Assembly: GCA_019973155.2 (NCBI GenBank)
Contig: BPQB01000004.1
Location: 496,001-560,000 of the forward strand
Length of the DNA stretch: 64,000 nucleotides
Source of the DNA: Phanerochaete sordida
Taxonomy: Eukaryota; Basidiomycota; Agaricomycetes; Polyporales; Phanerochaetaceae
Direction of reading: 5' to 3'
This document shows, piece after piece, positions 52,275 to 62,072 of the stretch (the first letter of the stretch is position 1; each line of letters begins with the position of its first letter). Position numbers and translations under genes: made by a program. The notes beneath the pieces are model-generated. The model saw only the letters and a program-made list of their open reading frames with translations. It made no database searches and was not told the DNA's origin.

Positions 52275-53674
52275 CTAAGCAATCACAGTGACATATTGAG
52301 CCAAAGATGTAATAAATGCTTCTCCCATTGCGCTACGTAGCTCGGCACCGAGACGAATCTCTGCTAGCGGATAGCTGACTTCTCTTCTGACCCTCACCGT
52401 CTCAATAAGTAGAGGATAATTCTCCTCCTCTAGTTTTGTCAGGGAAAGGGCATAGGTGTGCGGCAATAGATGCTGGAATCCGTCCCCGGATGCTCTCTCG
52501 CCGAGAAGAGCGAGAGCTGCATCGCTCTCGCAAAGCTCTACGGAAGTCACCTCCGGCATGCGTCGAAATAGAACACGACAGCAAGCGACGTGGGTGTGAA
52601 CGCATCGGACGAGCGTGAGATACCTGACAGCGACAAAATCGTTCTCAGCTGCGGGTCCGTCGCGATGCTCGCTGTCGAAAGCCATGTCTTCGGGGGCATC
52701 TTGGAGAATGAGAGACTCGAGGACGGGCATCGCCAGTTCTTCTAGGAAAAGCCAGGTGGTGCACCGCAGGGTAAGGGTTTGTAAACGCGGAAAGATAGCG
52801 GGGGGAATCGGTGAGCTCTCGAAGTTGAATGGTTTCTTGTCCATGGATACTTGGCGTAGAGTTAGATTGGAGAGATTGGGCGCTGCCCTGGAGAGCTGCG
52901 TCAAGATACGTCGGGTAATATTCATCTCGTGCAGCTCCAGACGTCTCAGATCCGCGAGTAGAAAAGCGTAGACCACCGGCGGGGTCCGGTACATGGCGAG
53001 GGAAGGGACGGCTGGAGCCCTCGAGAACAGGAGTTTTTGTATGTCGTCCGGGAGTCCGAGCGTCTTTCCAAATAGTTAGCAGAGCGACACGGGCACTGTG
53101 ACAGATTGCTTACGGCAATGTCAGAACGCGAGCTGGCGGACTGCGTGCATTTAAGGATAGCGACGCTCTCCAGACGGCAGGCTTGCCTCGGAAGTACTCC
53201 GCGGAGGCGGTCGCGTACCAGCCCCTCGTCGGCACCGACCTCGCAGACGAGACGCACGCTCATGGATCTAGCGCGCTCGAGCCATGCGTCCAACGCTTCT
53301 TCGTGGCGACAGGTTGCTTCGTTGACGTGGACACACCGCCAGATGGTGGGCAGCGCAAGCGCAGTCTGGCGCCAGCGCCGGCATACGTGGGTGATGAGCA
53401 GGGGATCCGCGAAGGCGATGCCTCTATTGGGGCTTGTAAGCTGCGCAATAGCTTCCGCGTGGGAGTCGTGCTTGAAGTCCACCTCGAAGATGAGTCTGAG
53501 CACATCCTCAGGGAGGGTGTACACCGGCGCATAGCTCGCGCGCTCGAGCATGCTCTCTTCCAAAGCACGCTCGGCTTGCGCGAGCTGGAGGCGGTGGTAC
53601 TCTATCTGCTCCCGCAGAGAACGTATATCGTCGTCCAGCTGCGCAGCTCGGTTTGCGGCGTGCCCGAAAATCAT
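52275..53674 (-). CDS. Coiled-coil F-box LRR protein, array member 12 (one intron)
   Basis: Exons 53674-53114 and 53063-52275, 449 aa; the only array member with an intron (50 nt, GTAAGC..AAG). ATG 53674 starts MIFGHAANRAAQLDDDIRSL. The coil is at residues 10-46, and the F-box starts at VYTLPEDVLRLIFEVDFKH (51) with THVCRRWRQTALALPTIW. A Cys replaces the usual Ser in THVSRRW, as in member 13. The LRR-like second exon holds APNLSNLTLRQVSM and FPRLQTLTLRCTTW. The C-terminal block is degenerate: SYPLAEIRLGAELRSAMGEAF. Together with member 13 it forms a distinct sub-branch. Predicted SCF substrate receptor. Confidence 0.82.
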
Positions 53675-54036
53675 GTCTTCTCGTGAGCGACTGGTGCACG
53701 ATTCAATATCTCTCCTCGTACGGAAACTATGAAAGAATAGCACTCACCGAAAGCCTAGGAGGATGCAGAGCCCGTGGACAGTCCGAGTGGCCGTTGAGGG
53801 GCAAGTGCGTCGACCTGGGGGATATTACTGTGAGCTGGTAGCGAAGCAGTGCTTGCAGTACCGGCCGGGATCCTCACTTCTGAGCACGTTTGTCAGGGAC
53901 ACCTGCGGTCTTCGACCGTCCGACCTTCCGCCTAGATTACACCGCTTAATATTAAGCCGACACTGGATAATGGTACAGGTTCCGACATCTTCCAATACCT
54001 TGGTACATAGTCAAGCAGAGATCAACGAACCAAGTC
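53675..54036. other. Intergenic between members 12 and 13
   Basis: 362 bp with the promoter of member 12. No repeat or motif recognised. Confidence 0.45.
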
Positions 54037-55386
54037 TTAGATAGCTGATGAGAACCCACGACGCATGTCTCCCTCCAGCCCTCTTCCCAGTTTAATCGTC
54101 TTCAGCGTGCCTCCAGCTCTCCTCCGAGTCTCCAGGAATTGCGACAGCATCGGCAAGAGGTTGCGGACAGAGTCCGGAGGCTCGTGAGACGCCGTCAATT
54201 CCAGCGCCTGAAGCCGCGGCAGAAGCTGGGCGTCGCCTTCTGCGAGGTCCCGCAGGATGACATCGGCGTTCGCCGTGTCGCAGAGGGATAGGGTGGCTAC
54301 AGAAGGGGAATAGCGGAATAGTTCTTTGTGATATGGGCTCCTCGACGGCACCTTGCAGCGCTGCATCGTCAGGTGCGTCACGTTGCGCAGGAAGCGTGCA
54401 GCCTCGCTGACATCGTAGAGCGAGCTGTAGCCCATGTCCACGAGATTGGTGTCGCGGACTACGAGCGAACGGAGGGCCGGCATGTCGAAGAGCTTGAAGA
54501 ATTCTTGGTATAGGAAGACCGAACAAAAGGTCATTTTGCGGATACGAGGGAATGTAACTCGGTCGAACGGCTCGTCGGTACTCCTCCCGGCGCTCTCAAT
54601 GGTAAGCTCAGCGAGAGACGGAGCTGCCTGGGAAATTGACCGCAAGGCCTCGCTGAACATGTACCCGCACCAAGATAGCCGGAGAAACGCTAGGCTAGGT
54701 TGGGGTAGGGAGATGGAGGATGGGGGGATGTTGGCGATGGAGAGCGACTTGAGATTGGGGAACGAGGGTAGGTGGGCGTCCATGAACTCGTCTTCATCGT
54801 CGCCACCAAGATATCGCAGCGAGAGCGATTGCAGGCTGTCGCGGTCTATGCTGGTGGTGATGTCGAACAGGGACTGCGTGGAGTCTACCTCGAGGTGGAA
54901 GTGCTGCCATCGCTGGCCGAGCTCCACGAGGTCCTGAACGCGGGTACGATACATATCCCGAGTACGACCGAGACGCTTCTCCTTCCAGCCAAACTGGCAG
55001 GTCACCTTCAGCGGCATTAGGCCAGAGCGTGTAGCCCATAACTGCAGGAGGGGGCGCGACCCGTGAACGTGAATGCAGCGCCATAACGTGGGAAGCGACA
55101 GCGCGGTTGCTCGCCATCTTCGGCAGACGTGGGTAGCCGGCAGCGGGTCCCGACCCGGCGTGGCACAGGACTGGGTCTCCCCGTCAAAGTCGTGTTCGTA
55201 GGCTTCCTCCAGGATCATCTTGAGGACATCGTCGGGGAGCACGTAGACGGGCGCAAAGCTCGCCGTCTCGATTTCGTTGCGCCGCAAGGCACGCTGAGCG
55301 TCAGCGAGCTGAAGCTGTAGAGCCGCGATATGGGCTTTGAGAGCGTCGCGCTGCTTCGCGAGTGTGACCAGACGCGGTTCAGACAT
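54037..55386 (-). CDS. Coiled-coil F-box LRR protein, array member 13
   Basis: Single exon, 449 aa from ATG 55386 (MSEPRLVTLAKQRDALKAHI). The coil is at residues 7-40 and the F-box starts at YVLPDDVLKMILEEAYEHD (48), with THVCRRWRATALSLPTLWRCIHVHG. The first LRR region is marked by LLQLWATRSGLMPLKVTCQF. Others are NLKSLSIANIPPSS, QAAPSLAELTIESA and LFDMPALRSLVV. The C-terminus ends GTLKTIKLGRGLEGDMRRGF, a reduced form of the family block. Groups with member 12 by the Cys in THVCRRW and the VYxLPxDVL start. Predicted SCF substrate receptor, target unknown. Confidence 0.84.
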   Translation of the reverse strand: MSEPRLVTLAKQRDALKAHIAALQLQLADAQRALRRNEIETASFAPVYVLPDDVLKMILEEAYEHDFDGETQSCATPGRDPLPATHVCRRWRATALSLPTLWRCIHVHGSRPLLQLWATRSGLMPLKVTCQFGWKEKRLGRTRDMYRTRVQDLVELGQRWQHFHLEVDSTQSLFDITTSIDRDSLQSLSLRYLGGDDEDEFMDAHLPSFPNLKSLSIANIPPSSISLPQPSLAFLRLSWCGYMFSEALRSISQAAPSLAELTIESAGRSTDEPFDRVTFPRIRKMTFCSVFLYQEFFKLFDMPALRSLVVRDTNLVDMGYSSLYDVSEAARFLRNVTHLTMQRCKVPSRSPYHKELFRYSPSVATLSLCDTANADVILRDLAEGDAQLLPRLQALELTASHEPPDSVRNLLPMLSQFLETRRRAGGTLKTIKLGRGLEGDMRRGFSSAI

Positions 55387-56827
55387 CGAAGGTGCCGTGC
55401 GCGGGTACTCTGTAGGATTAACCAACCAGCGCGGTCAGGACGATACGCCGCAGATGAGAGAGCATAGCATACTCACTGCTTCAGGCTGTGTAGTGGAAGG
55501 GTAGGGTAAGCTGCAGCTGCTACCCAGCGCACTTTCTACCGTCGTGGTCGGGGACGGGCAAAGTCAGGATCGGGGACGAGTGCTGAGACAGCAGCAGCAA
55601 CCGCCAGCGTGCTCGGCCGAGCTCAGCCATAGAGCTGGACCCAGCATCGTTCCCTTGGTGCGTGGAGGGTGCGAACCTTAGTGCGCGCATCTTGTGTCTT
55701 CGTGTGAAGGCGGATGAGAGACAAAGTGAGCGGGAGTCGGCTGTTGCAGACGCGCTACGTATCATGGGCGGAGCTTGTAATTGGTCCAGCGGAATCCGTA
55801 TACGAAAAGAATGCTGCAGCACTGCAAAATGACGCGCAGTTACACTGCTCGCGTTGTATCCCTAAAATAACACAGTGATCTGAAGTACTTTCATTCTGAG
55901 AACATTTGCCAGTGACTGCGTCATTGCGGCAACGCGCTGCCGAGATGTATTGTTAAAGTTGCTCTCTATGTCGGCATTCGAATCGCTGGGTGATAGCCAC
56001 TCGCTAATTGCAGCTCCGCTCGCTCCCTGTGCATCTACCCCAGGTCATTCCTTACCTGTCCTCCGCGTTCGTGACTCAAGACGCTTCATTCTCTACGTGT
56101 CTGCAGGGTTCCGTAACTTCGCATGAACAAGCAACTCTCTATATCTCAATCGTCTATGATGTCGTTGTGATGTAGGCCGTGCAGGTCTTACGAAGGTGTC
56201 CAAGTCCGAGTAGGATGGGCTATGACACAGCGTTGATATTGCAACATGTCTATTTTTCTGCTGTAAAAGATTCTGGGCGACAAGCTGGAGGTTTCAGTGT
56301 TGCTGCGCATATGCCGGTCAAAGCGCGACACGTCCATGGAGAGGTCTCGATCTTGGGACAGGCTCGTTGTCATCTGCCGCAACCTGCATGCGCGTATCGC
56401 GAATCCTCTTGCCGTCCAGAAAAGTCAGTCCTGCTATCTCCTTGACGGATACCGTTCACCGCGTGAAGGATCTCAGTGAGCAAGCAATGCGCGTCCCTGT
56501 AGAATAGCAGCGTTGAGCGATAACATACTCGACTCTTATCGAGTCGCGGCAGAAATGACGCTCCGCCTCGTCCTCGCTCTGGGCGGAGGCAGGTCCTAGA
56601 TTTGCAAGCGCTTTCATTTTCATGCTCGACCCGAATGCATCTATGTTGTCGTCGTTCTGTTTGATGCGTACATGTAACCGTGAATTTCAATATCGGCTGG
56701 CGTGTCTTTCATTGGTCGTGTGCGCCCAAATAACTGAGTACTTACGCCCCTCGCCCGGTTGAACGAGTGGCGGCTTCGCATTGAAGTCGCCGCGCACTCA
56801 TGAGCCTGAACCTCGTGCAATTGGATG
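55387..56827. other. Intergenic, 1.4 kb
   Basis: Between array members 13 and 14. Short frames (up to 106 codons) show no motif and overlap on both strands. I looked for an eroded F-box copy by the LPDDVLKLILEAAYEH and PLKEVQLG signatures and saw none. No inverted repeat found. Confidence 0.5.
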
Positions 56828-58261
56828 CTACTCGTCAACGTCGTCAACAGTAACGCGTACATACTCCTCCAGGTCGCTCACAAACAACCCGTCGAGCTCC
56901 TCGCGCAGCTTCCTCCCAAACTTCACCTCCTGGATCGGATGGCCATTCTGCGCATAATGGCGCACAATCCGCAGCAGTACGTCTTGGTGCACCGTCTCCC
57001 GGCCTCGAACGACTAGCACGTCCAGCGCTGACAGCGCCACGGGAACGGCGGTTGCGAGGTACTCGAGCAGCGGCGCGGCACGTGCGTCACATTTACTCAG
57101 TACCAGCGTCGTCGCCTGCGGCACCCATTCGAACAGGCGTCCATGATACAGCGCCGGGCCGCCTTCGCCGTCTGCTGAGTCCACCTTAACCTCAGCGAGA
57201 TGTAATGTCTGCAGTGGGAGCAGCGGGCGGGGCGGGCGAGGCGCTATCCAATCTGAGATGGAGAAAAGTGTCGAGGCCGAGATTGTGAGGGAGGTCAGGG
57301 TCGGCGCGGAGATGTAGAGCAGGGCATCCTGAGGCCCGGGGAGGCCCTCGAGAACAAGCGAAACCAGCGACGGAAAGTGTGCGAGGGGATCACGGCCAAC
57401 GCCGTTGTCGAAATTTACGTCGTAAACCTCGATCCCACCTTCGATGTGCAGATGGTCGAGCTGTGGAGCGCCGCGAGCAATCCGGCGCAGGTCCGAAGGC
57501 GTGAGCTGGACGTAACTAAGCCCTAGGGTCCTGAGGGTTCCGATCGACGGTGAATTATAGTTGAACCGTACACTGGTGAGCCAGAGAGATGTGAGGCGAG
57601 GGCAGTCGAAGTCGAGGGGCGAGAGATATCCCATATACGCCACAGATTCGGGCATCGTCACTTCCACGGACTCGAGAACCGGAAATGTCCTGTGTCGCAT
57701 TTGTGAAATCAGGTACTGAATAAGGTCTGCAACATTGGTTTCAACTTGAAGGTGCAAGACGCGGTTTGTATGCCGAAGCGCATGCGCCAAGTTCTCCATG
57801 TACGGCTGGGCCCAGGACCTGTCGCTGCTTTCTTCGGCTACCCCTCCATCAAATGCCGCCATGTCCTTCCCAACACATCTCAAAAGAAATGGGGTTATTC
57901 CTAACCTCTCGAGATACAACTCCAAGAGAGGCAAGGACGAGGTGATGTGTATGCATGACCACAGTCGAGGAAGGGAGAGTGCGACCTCGCGCCAGCGGTG
58001 TGACACGTGGGTAACATCCAGAGCGGACGCAGGTGGGCAGTCTTCGCCGAAAGGGTGTTCATATGCATCTTCAAAAATTATTTTGAGGAGCTCGTTGGGG
58101 AGGGAGTTGACCGGGACACAAGCAGCCCTCTTGCGCCTGTTTTCGACAAGTGAAGCCCGAAGACCGGCCGTCGCCTTGACTGTATCCTCGATTTGCCGCT
58201 CTATAAGCTCAGCCTGAGCATCGAGGAGTTCCGTCTGTATGCCTCGTGCTGAAAAATCCAT
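56828..58261 (-). CDS. Coiled-coil F-box LRR protein, array member 14
   Basis: Single exon, 477 aa from ATG 58261 (MDFSARGIQTELLDAQAELI); 26 codons are open upstream. The coil is at residues 8-46, and the F-box starts at VNSLPNELLKIIFEDAYEH (51) and ends at LPRLWSCIHI. It forms a sub-branch with members 15 and 16: shared AELIERQIEDT-type coil, LLELYLERLGITPFLLRCVGKD, and a mid-protein SPL-F-CPRLTSLWLTSVRF-like unit. The C-terminal block is GHPIQEVKFGRKLREELDG followed by EEYVRVTVDDVDE. Predicted Skp1-binding receptor; substrate unknown. Confidence 0.85.
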   Translation of the reverse strand: MDFSARGIQTELLDAQAELIERQIEDTVKATAGLRASLVENRRKRAACVPVNSLPNELLKIIFEDAYEHPFGEDCPPASALDVTHVSHRWREVALSLPRLWSCIHITSSLPLLELYLERLGITPFLLRCVGKDMAAFDGGVAEESSDRSWAQPYMENLAHALRHTNRVLHLQVETNVADLIQYLISQMRHRTFPVLESVEVTMPESVAYMGYLSPLDFDCPRLTSLWLTSVRFNYNSPSIGTLRTLGLSYVQLTPSDLRRIARGAPQLDHLHIEGGIEVYDVNFDNGVGRDPLAHFPSLVSLVLEGLPGPQDALLYISAPTLTSLTISASTLFSISDWIAPRPPRPLLPLQTLHLAEVKVDSADGEGGPALYHGRLFEWVPQATTLVLSKCDARAAPLLEYLATAVPVALSALDVLVVRGRETVHQDVLLRIVRHYAQNGHPIQEVKFGRKLREELDGLFVSDLEEYVRVTVDDVDE

Positions 58262-58654
58262 CGCCGCCTCACGCACGCGCAAGACGCTGACTGGGTTCAT
58301 GTCGTGTTCGAGCAGTGGCGCACGCCGCCGCACTGCCACTGGTATTGGCTGGACACGTTCAACGTCAGTTCTGGGAGATTTCGAGGTAGAAACAGAGTAC
58401 CTTACTTGCGAGGGTACGAGACTCGAGTTTGAGCTTCGTTTCTGCCGTTGTCGTCGTCGTTTGGTCTGAAGATGCAGTCACTTCGAAGTTCGGGCGCCCA
58501 GAGAGGCGCCTAGCAAGCTGGCGCCTGCGTCTCAGTGGCACCTCCTTGCGGCGGTCTCCAGAACGTGTTTGCCTATATAACGTACCCATGGGAGTATATG
58601 TCATCTACAGTATCGCGCTTGCAAGTCGAAAATCTCAAAGAAACGCTGTAAGTG
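58262..58654. other. Intergenic between members 14 and 15
   Basis: 393 bp with the promoter of member 14. No motif recognised. Confidence 0.45.
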
Positions 58655-60064
58655 CTACTCAGCAACAGAGACGCGCACATGCTCCTCCACAGCACTCATC
58701 CACTCTCCGCCGAGCCTTTCGCGCAATTCCTTCCCGAGCTCCATTGCCTTGAGCGGGCAGTCATGCTGCTTCAGATGCTGTATGACCCGGAGGAGCACGT
58801 CGTCGCATGTTGCGTCCAGGTCATAGACGACGAGCGTCTCGAGCATCGGTAGTGCAATGGGCACGGCCGTCGCGAGGTGCTCGAGCAGCGGTGCCACGCT
58901 CGCACTGCACCTGTGCAGTGTTAGCATCGTTGCATGCGGCGTGCTTGCAAACAGGCGACCGTCGAATGGTCGCACGACGTCATCTTCGTCCGTGTCCTCG
59001 ACTTCAACGTCCGCAAGCACCAGCGACCGCACCGTCTGCAGCGGAAGTGGCGGCGGTAGCTCGGGGGGAGCGCTGGGGAGAAGCGTCACAGCGGATATGT
59101 TGAGGACCGTGAGCGCCGGCGCGGAGATGTGGGTCAGAAAGCGTTGCGGCTCGTAGTGATTCCCAATCATGAGCGAGCGAAGTACGGGGAAGTGCGCAAG
59201 AAGGCCGTCGTCGCTTGCTTCCACGAGATTACACGAGTCGAATTGGAGGTGGTCGAGCTGGGGAGCGCTGTCGGCGAGCGCACGCAGATGTGAAGGCTTG
59301 AGGTCGAGAGCGGTGATACCCAATGTTTTTAGTGCGCCGAGAGACAAAGCGGGGCAGTTCAGATGAATTCCCGTAATCCAAAGCGCCTTCAGGCGCGGCA
59401 GATTGGAGTCAAGGGGGGAGAACAGGTCGGCCAGTGGAGCGAGAGGATCGTTGTAGGACAGCACCATGTAATCGAGAATAGGAAATGTCTTCTGCTTCAT
59501 GTCCAGAATAACGCACTGGATCAAATCTTCAGCGGATGTTTCAACGTGCAGATGCGAGATGCGCTCAGCATGCTGCATAACGTGCGTCAACTTCCGCATG
59601 TACGGCAAAATCCAGGATCCCTCGCTGCCGTCTAGGGATTCCTCGCTCTTCGATGTGTCTGTATCCTCTCCAATGCAAGTGAGGAAGATCGGAACGACAC
59701 CAGACCTCTCGAGATATAACTCCATGAGGGAGTGGGACGGTAGGTTGACATGTATGCATCGCCATAGGCGTGGAAGAGAGAACGCGACATGACGCCAGCG
59801 CAGCGACACATGGGCGAGGTCCAGGGCCGACGCGGTTGGACAGTCTTCACCGAGTCTATGTTCGTACGCGTCTTCGAATATAAGCCCAAGGATCTCATCG
59901 GGAAGAGCGTTGATCGAGGCACAGCCAGCTCTCTCGTGTCTGTTTGCGACGAGCCGACGGCGGAGGGCGGCCAGTGCGTTGGCTGTGTCCTCTATCTGCT
60001 GTTCAATAAGCTGAGCTTGCGCATCCAGTACGTGCATTCTTTGTTGGCGCGTCGACCAGTCCAT
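58655..60064 (-). CDS. Coiled-coil F-box LRR protein, array member 15
   Basis: Single exon, 469 aa from ATG 60064 (MDWSTRQQRMHVLDAQAQLI); 45 codons are open upstream without paralogue support. The coil is at residues 8-46; the F-box starts at INALPDEILGLIFEDAYEH (51), with AHVSLRWRHVAFSLPRLWRCIHV. Sub-branch of members 14-16 (LMELYLERSGVVPIFLTCIGED). An acidic segment, VEVEDTDEDD, precedes the last repeats. The C-terminal block is HDCPLKAMELGKELRERLGG and the end is VRVSVAE. Predicted SCF substrate receptor. Confidence 0.85.
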   Translation of the reverse strand: MDWSTRQQRMHVLDAQAQLIEQQIEDTANALAALRRRLVANRHERAGCASINALPDEILGLIFEDAYEHRLGEDCPTASALDLAHVSLRWRHVAFSLPRLWRCIHVNLPSHSLMELYLERSGVVPIFLTCIGEDTDTSKSEESLDGSEGSWILPYMRKLTHVMQHAERISHLHVETSAEDLIQCVILDMKQKTFPILDYMVLSYNDPLAPLADLFSPLDSNLPRLKALWITGIHLNCPALSLGALKTLGITALDLKPSHLRALADSAPQLDHLQFDSCNLVEASDDGLLAHFPVLRSLMIGNHYEPQRFLTHISAPALTVLNISAVTLLPSAPPELPPPLPLQTVRSLVLADVEVEDTDEDDVVRPFDGRLFASTPHATMLTLHRCSASVAPLLEHLATAVPIALPMLETLVVYDLDATCDDVLLRVIQHLKQHDCPLKAMELGKELRERLGGEWMSAVEEHVRVSVAE

Positions 60065-60587
60065 GTTCTTTCCGCGCGCAGGTAAGACTTTGCGTTGTGT
60101 TGAATCGCGTTCGAGGGTGGCACGCCGGTGCACCTGGCAAGACGTGCTGGCTGTCAACGTTTCAAACCGGGCGGCGCGGATAGACACTGAGTGACTCACA
60201 GCAATTTCGGCTCTAAATTCGAGTTTCAGACGTCCCCTCGTCGATGTCGTCGGCGTTGAAGGACACAGTCCAGGTAGGTAACTCTAACGGGCGAGACAAA
60301 TTGATGCGCTGATGCGCCCTTAGGGTGCCGATATTAGGCGCCTTCAATCTCCGTGCACGGGCAGCGTGACTCAGTGCTTCCGCGAGTACGCGCGGTCTAT
60401 GTGGTTCAAGATATGGTACAAAATCAAGGTTTCAGCCAGAGAATAATTCCATTCAGTTCAAGCAAGTCCGTAAGTCCAGCCAGCAGCCTGCAGATTATAG
60501 TACGTGTACTACGTGCCTACTTTTGGCCTACTTTAACCTAGTGCGTTCAATAGCTGTGCGTTATTGACGAATGATTTCGCTTACAAG
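60065..60587. other. Intergenic between members 15 and 16
   Basis: 523 bp; TTGATGCGCTGATGCGCCC near 60301 is a short internal repeat. Promoter of member 15 expected on the left. Nothing else recognised. Confidence 0.45.
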
Positions 60588-62072
60588 TCAAAATACTGCG
60601 TCCGAATCCCACCGACATTCCGCGAGAGTAACACGGACGATATCCTCCAAGATCTTCACCATGTCCTCGCCGAGTTCGTCTCGCATGCACTTCCCAAGCC
60701 TGACTTCGCGAAGCGGGCAGTCATGCTTTGCGCGATGACGGATGATTCGTAGAAGCAAATCCTGAGGTAATCCCATCACGTCTGTAAGCTCGAGTACTTC
60801 CAAGACAGGGAGTGTCAGGGGCACGGCCGTCGCAAAATGCTCCAGGAGCGGTGCCACGCCAGCGCCGCACTTGCGAAACGCCAGTGCCGTCACACGCGGT
60901 ATGAACGCGAACATGTGGCCATCATAAGGCTCCCGTGAGTCGTCGTCTTCATCGTACCACACGCCAACGTTCACAAGGGTCAAGTTCCGGACCATGGGAA
61001 GCACAGAGCTCGCCGCCTCCACCGGGTCCGGGTCCGGAGGCAGGCAAGCAATGAACCGCACGTCCACGAACGTCACCGAGGCGAGGACAGGAAGGGACAT
61101 GCAGCTGAACGGAGCCTGGGACCCGCTCCGACTAACCGTGAGCGAGCGCATCGCGGGGAAGTGGGCGAACACCGGTTCCAGGTCTTCCTCGAGCACCCGG
61201 CAATGGTCGATGTACATCTGGTCGAGCTGAGGAGCAGCCTCGGCGAGCGCAGCAAGCTTTGACGGCACGAGGGAGCACTCGGTCAGGGCCAGAGTCCTAA
61301 GGGCTACGAACGACGTTGGAGCATGTTTCAGCTCGATATTTCCGGTAAGCCATAGGGACTTCAGGTTGGGGAGCTCGACGCTCTCGAGCGAGATCGTGGC
61401 GAAGGGCAAGGCTTCGTCGTCGTTTTCGTCGTCGGGAGCGAATAGCGAAATGTGCTCAAGAGATGGAAGTGTCTTGCCCGCAATGTCCGCCATGAATGAG
61501 CAGAGTACGTCTGCGACATTGGTCTCGAGACATATGCGCGCGATGTGGGTTGTACGTTGCAGAATGTATGATAGGTTACGCATATGTAGGTGATTCCATG
61601 CCCTGTTTGCGCCACCTCCCGGGGATGCATAATCCCATCCGTCGAGCGTCAGGAAGAGCGGAGTCTTCCAGGACCTTTCGATGGACAATTCCAATAGGCT
61701 CTGAGACGACGTGCCGATGTGTATGCAGCGCCACAGACGAGGGAGGGAGAGTGCGACTGCACGCCAGCGGCGGGACACGTGGGTGACAGTCAAGGGTAAT
61801 TTGCGCCGACATATCGGACAGTTGTCGTCAAACTTGTGCTCGTATGCCTCCTCGAAAACGAGCTTGAGAATGTCGTCAGGAAGTGCGCTCGAGAGGTCGA
61901 TCGCAGCATGAGCAGCTCTCTCGCGCCTGTTCTCGGCAAGCTTGCTGCGGAGAATGGCCGCCGCTCTGTCGGCTTCTTCAATCTGCCGTTCCAAGAGCCA
62001 CGCTCGTGCATCCAGGTCGTTCAACCGCTGCTGGAGGGTCCGAATTCGAGCCATAAGAGCCTCTTTGTTCAT
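60588..62072 (-). CDS. Coiled-coil F-box LRR protein, array member 16
   Basis: Single exon, 494 aa from ATG 62072 (MNKEALMARIRTLQQRLNDL). The coil is about 10 residues longer (4-57), so the F-box starts later (SSALPDDILKLVFEEAYEH, about 61) and contains an unusual CPIC pair before THVSRRWRAVALSLPRLWRCIHIG. The middle has NLKSLWLTGNIELKH, EAAPQLDQMYIDHCRV and LPVLASVTFVDVRF. The C-terminal block is HDCPLREVRLGKCMRDELGED, then IVRVTLAE. Its ATG lies about 45 bp from the left edge of the GCGGTA-rich repeat region, so its promoter is probably altered by, or derived from, that element. Confidence 0.85.
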   Translation of the reverse strand: MNKEALMARIRTLQQRLNDLDARAWLLERQIEEADRAAAILRSKLAENRRERAAHAAIDLSSALPDDILKLVFEEAYEHKFDDNCPICRRKLPLTVTHVSRRWRAVALSLPRLWRCIHIGTSSQSLLELSIERSWKTPLFLTLDGWDYASPGGGANRAWNHLHMRNLSYILQRTTHIARICLETNVADVLCSFMADIAGKTLPSLEHISLFAPDDENDDEALPFATISLESVELPNLKSLWLTGNIELKHAPTSFVALRTLALTECSLVPSKLAALAEAAPQLDQMYIDHCRVLEEDLEPVFAHFPAMRSLTVSRSGSQAPFSCMSLPVLASVTFVDVRFIACLPPDPDPVEAASSVLPMVRNLTLVNVGVWYDEDDDSREPYDGHMFAFIPRVTALAFRKCGAGVAPLLEHFATAVPLTLPVLEVLELTDVMGLPQDLLLRIIRHRAKHDCPLREVRLGKCMRDELGEDMVKILEDIVRVTLAECRWDSDAVF

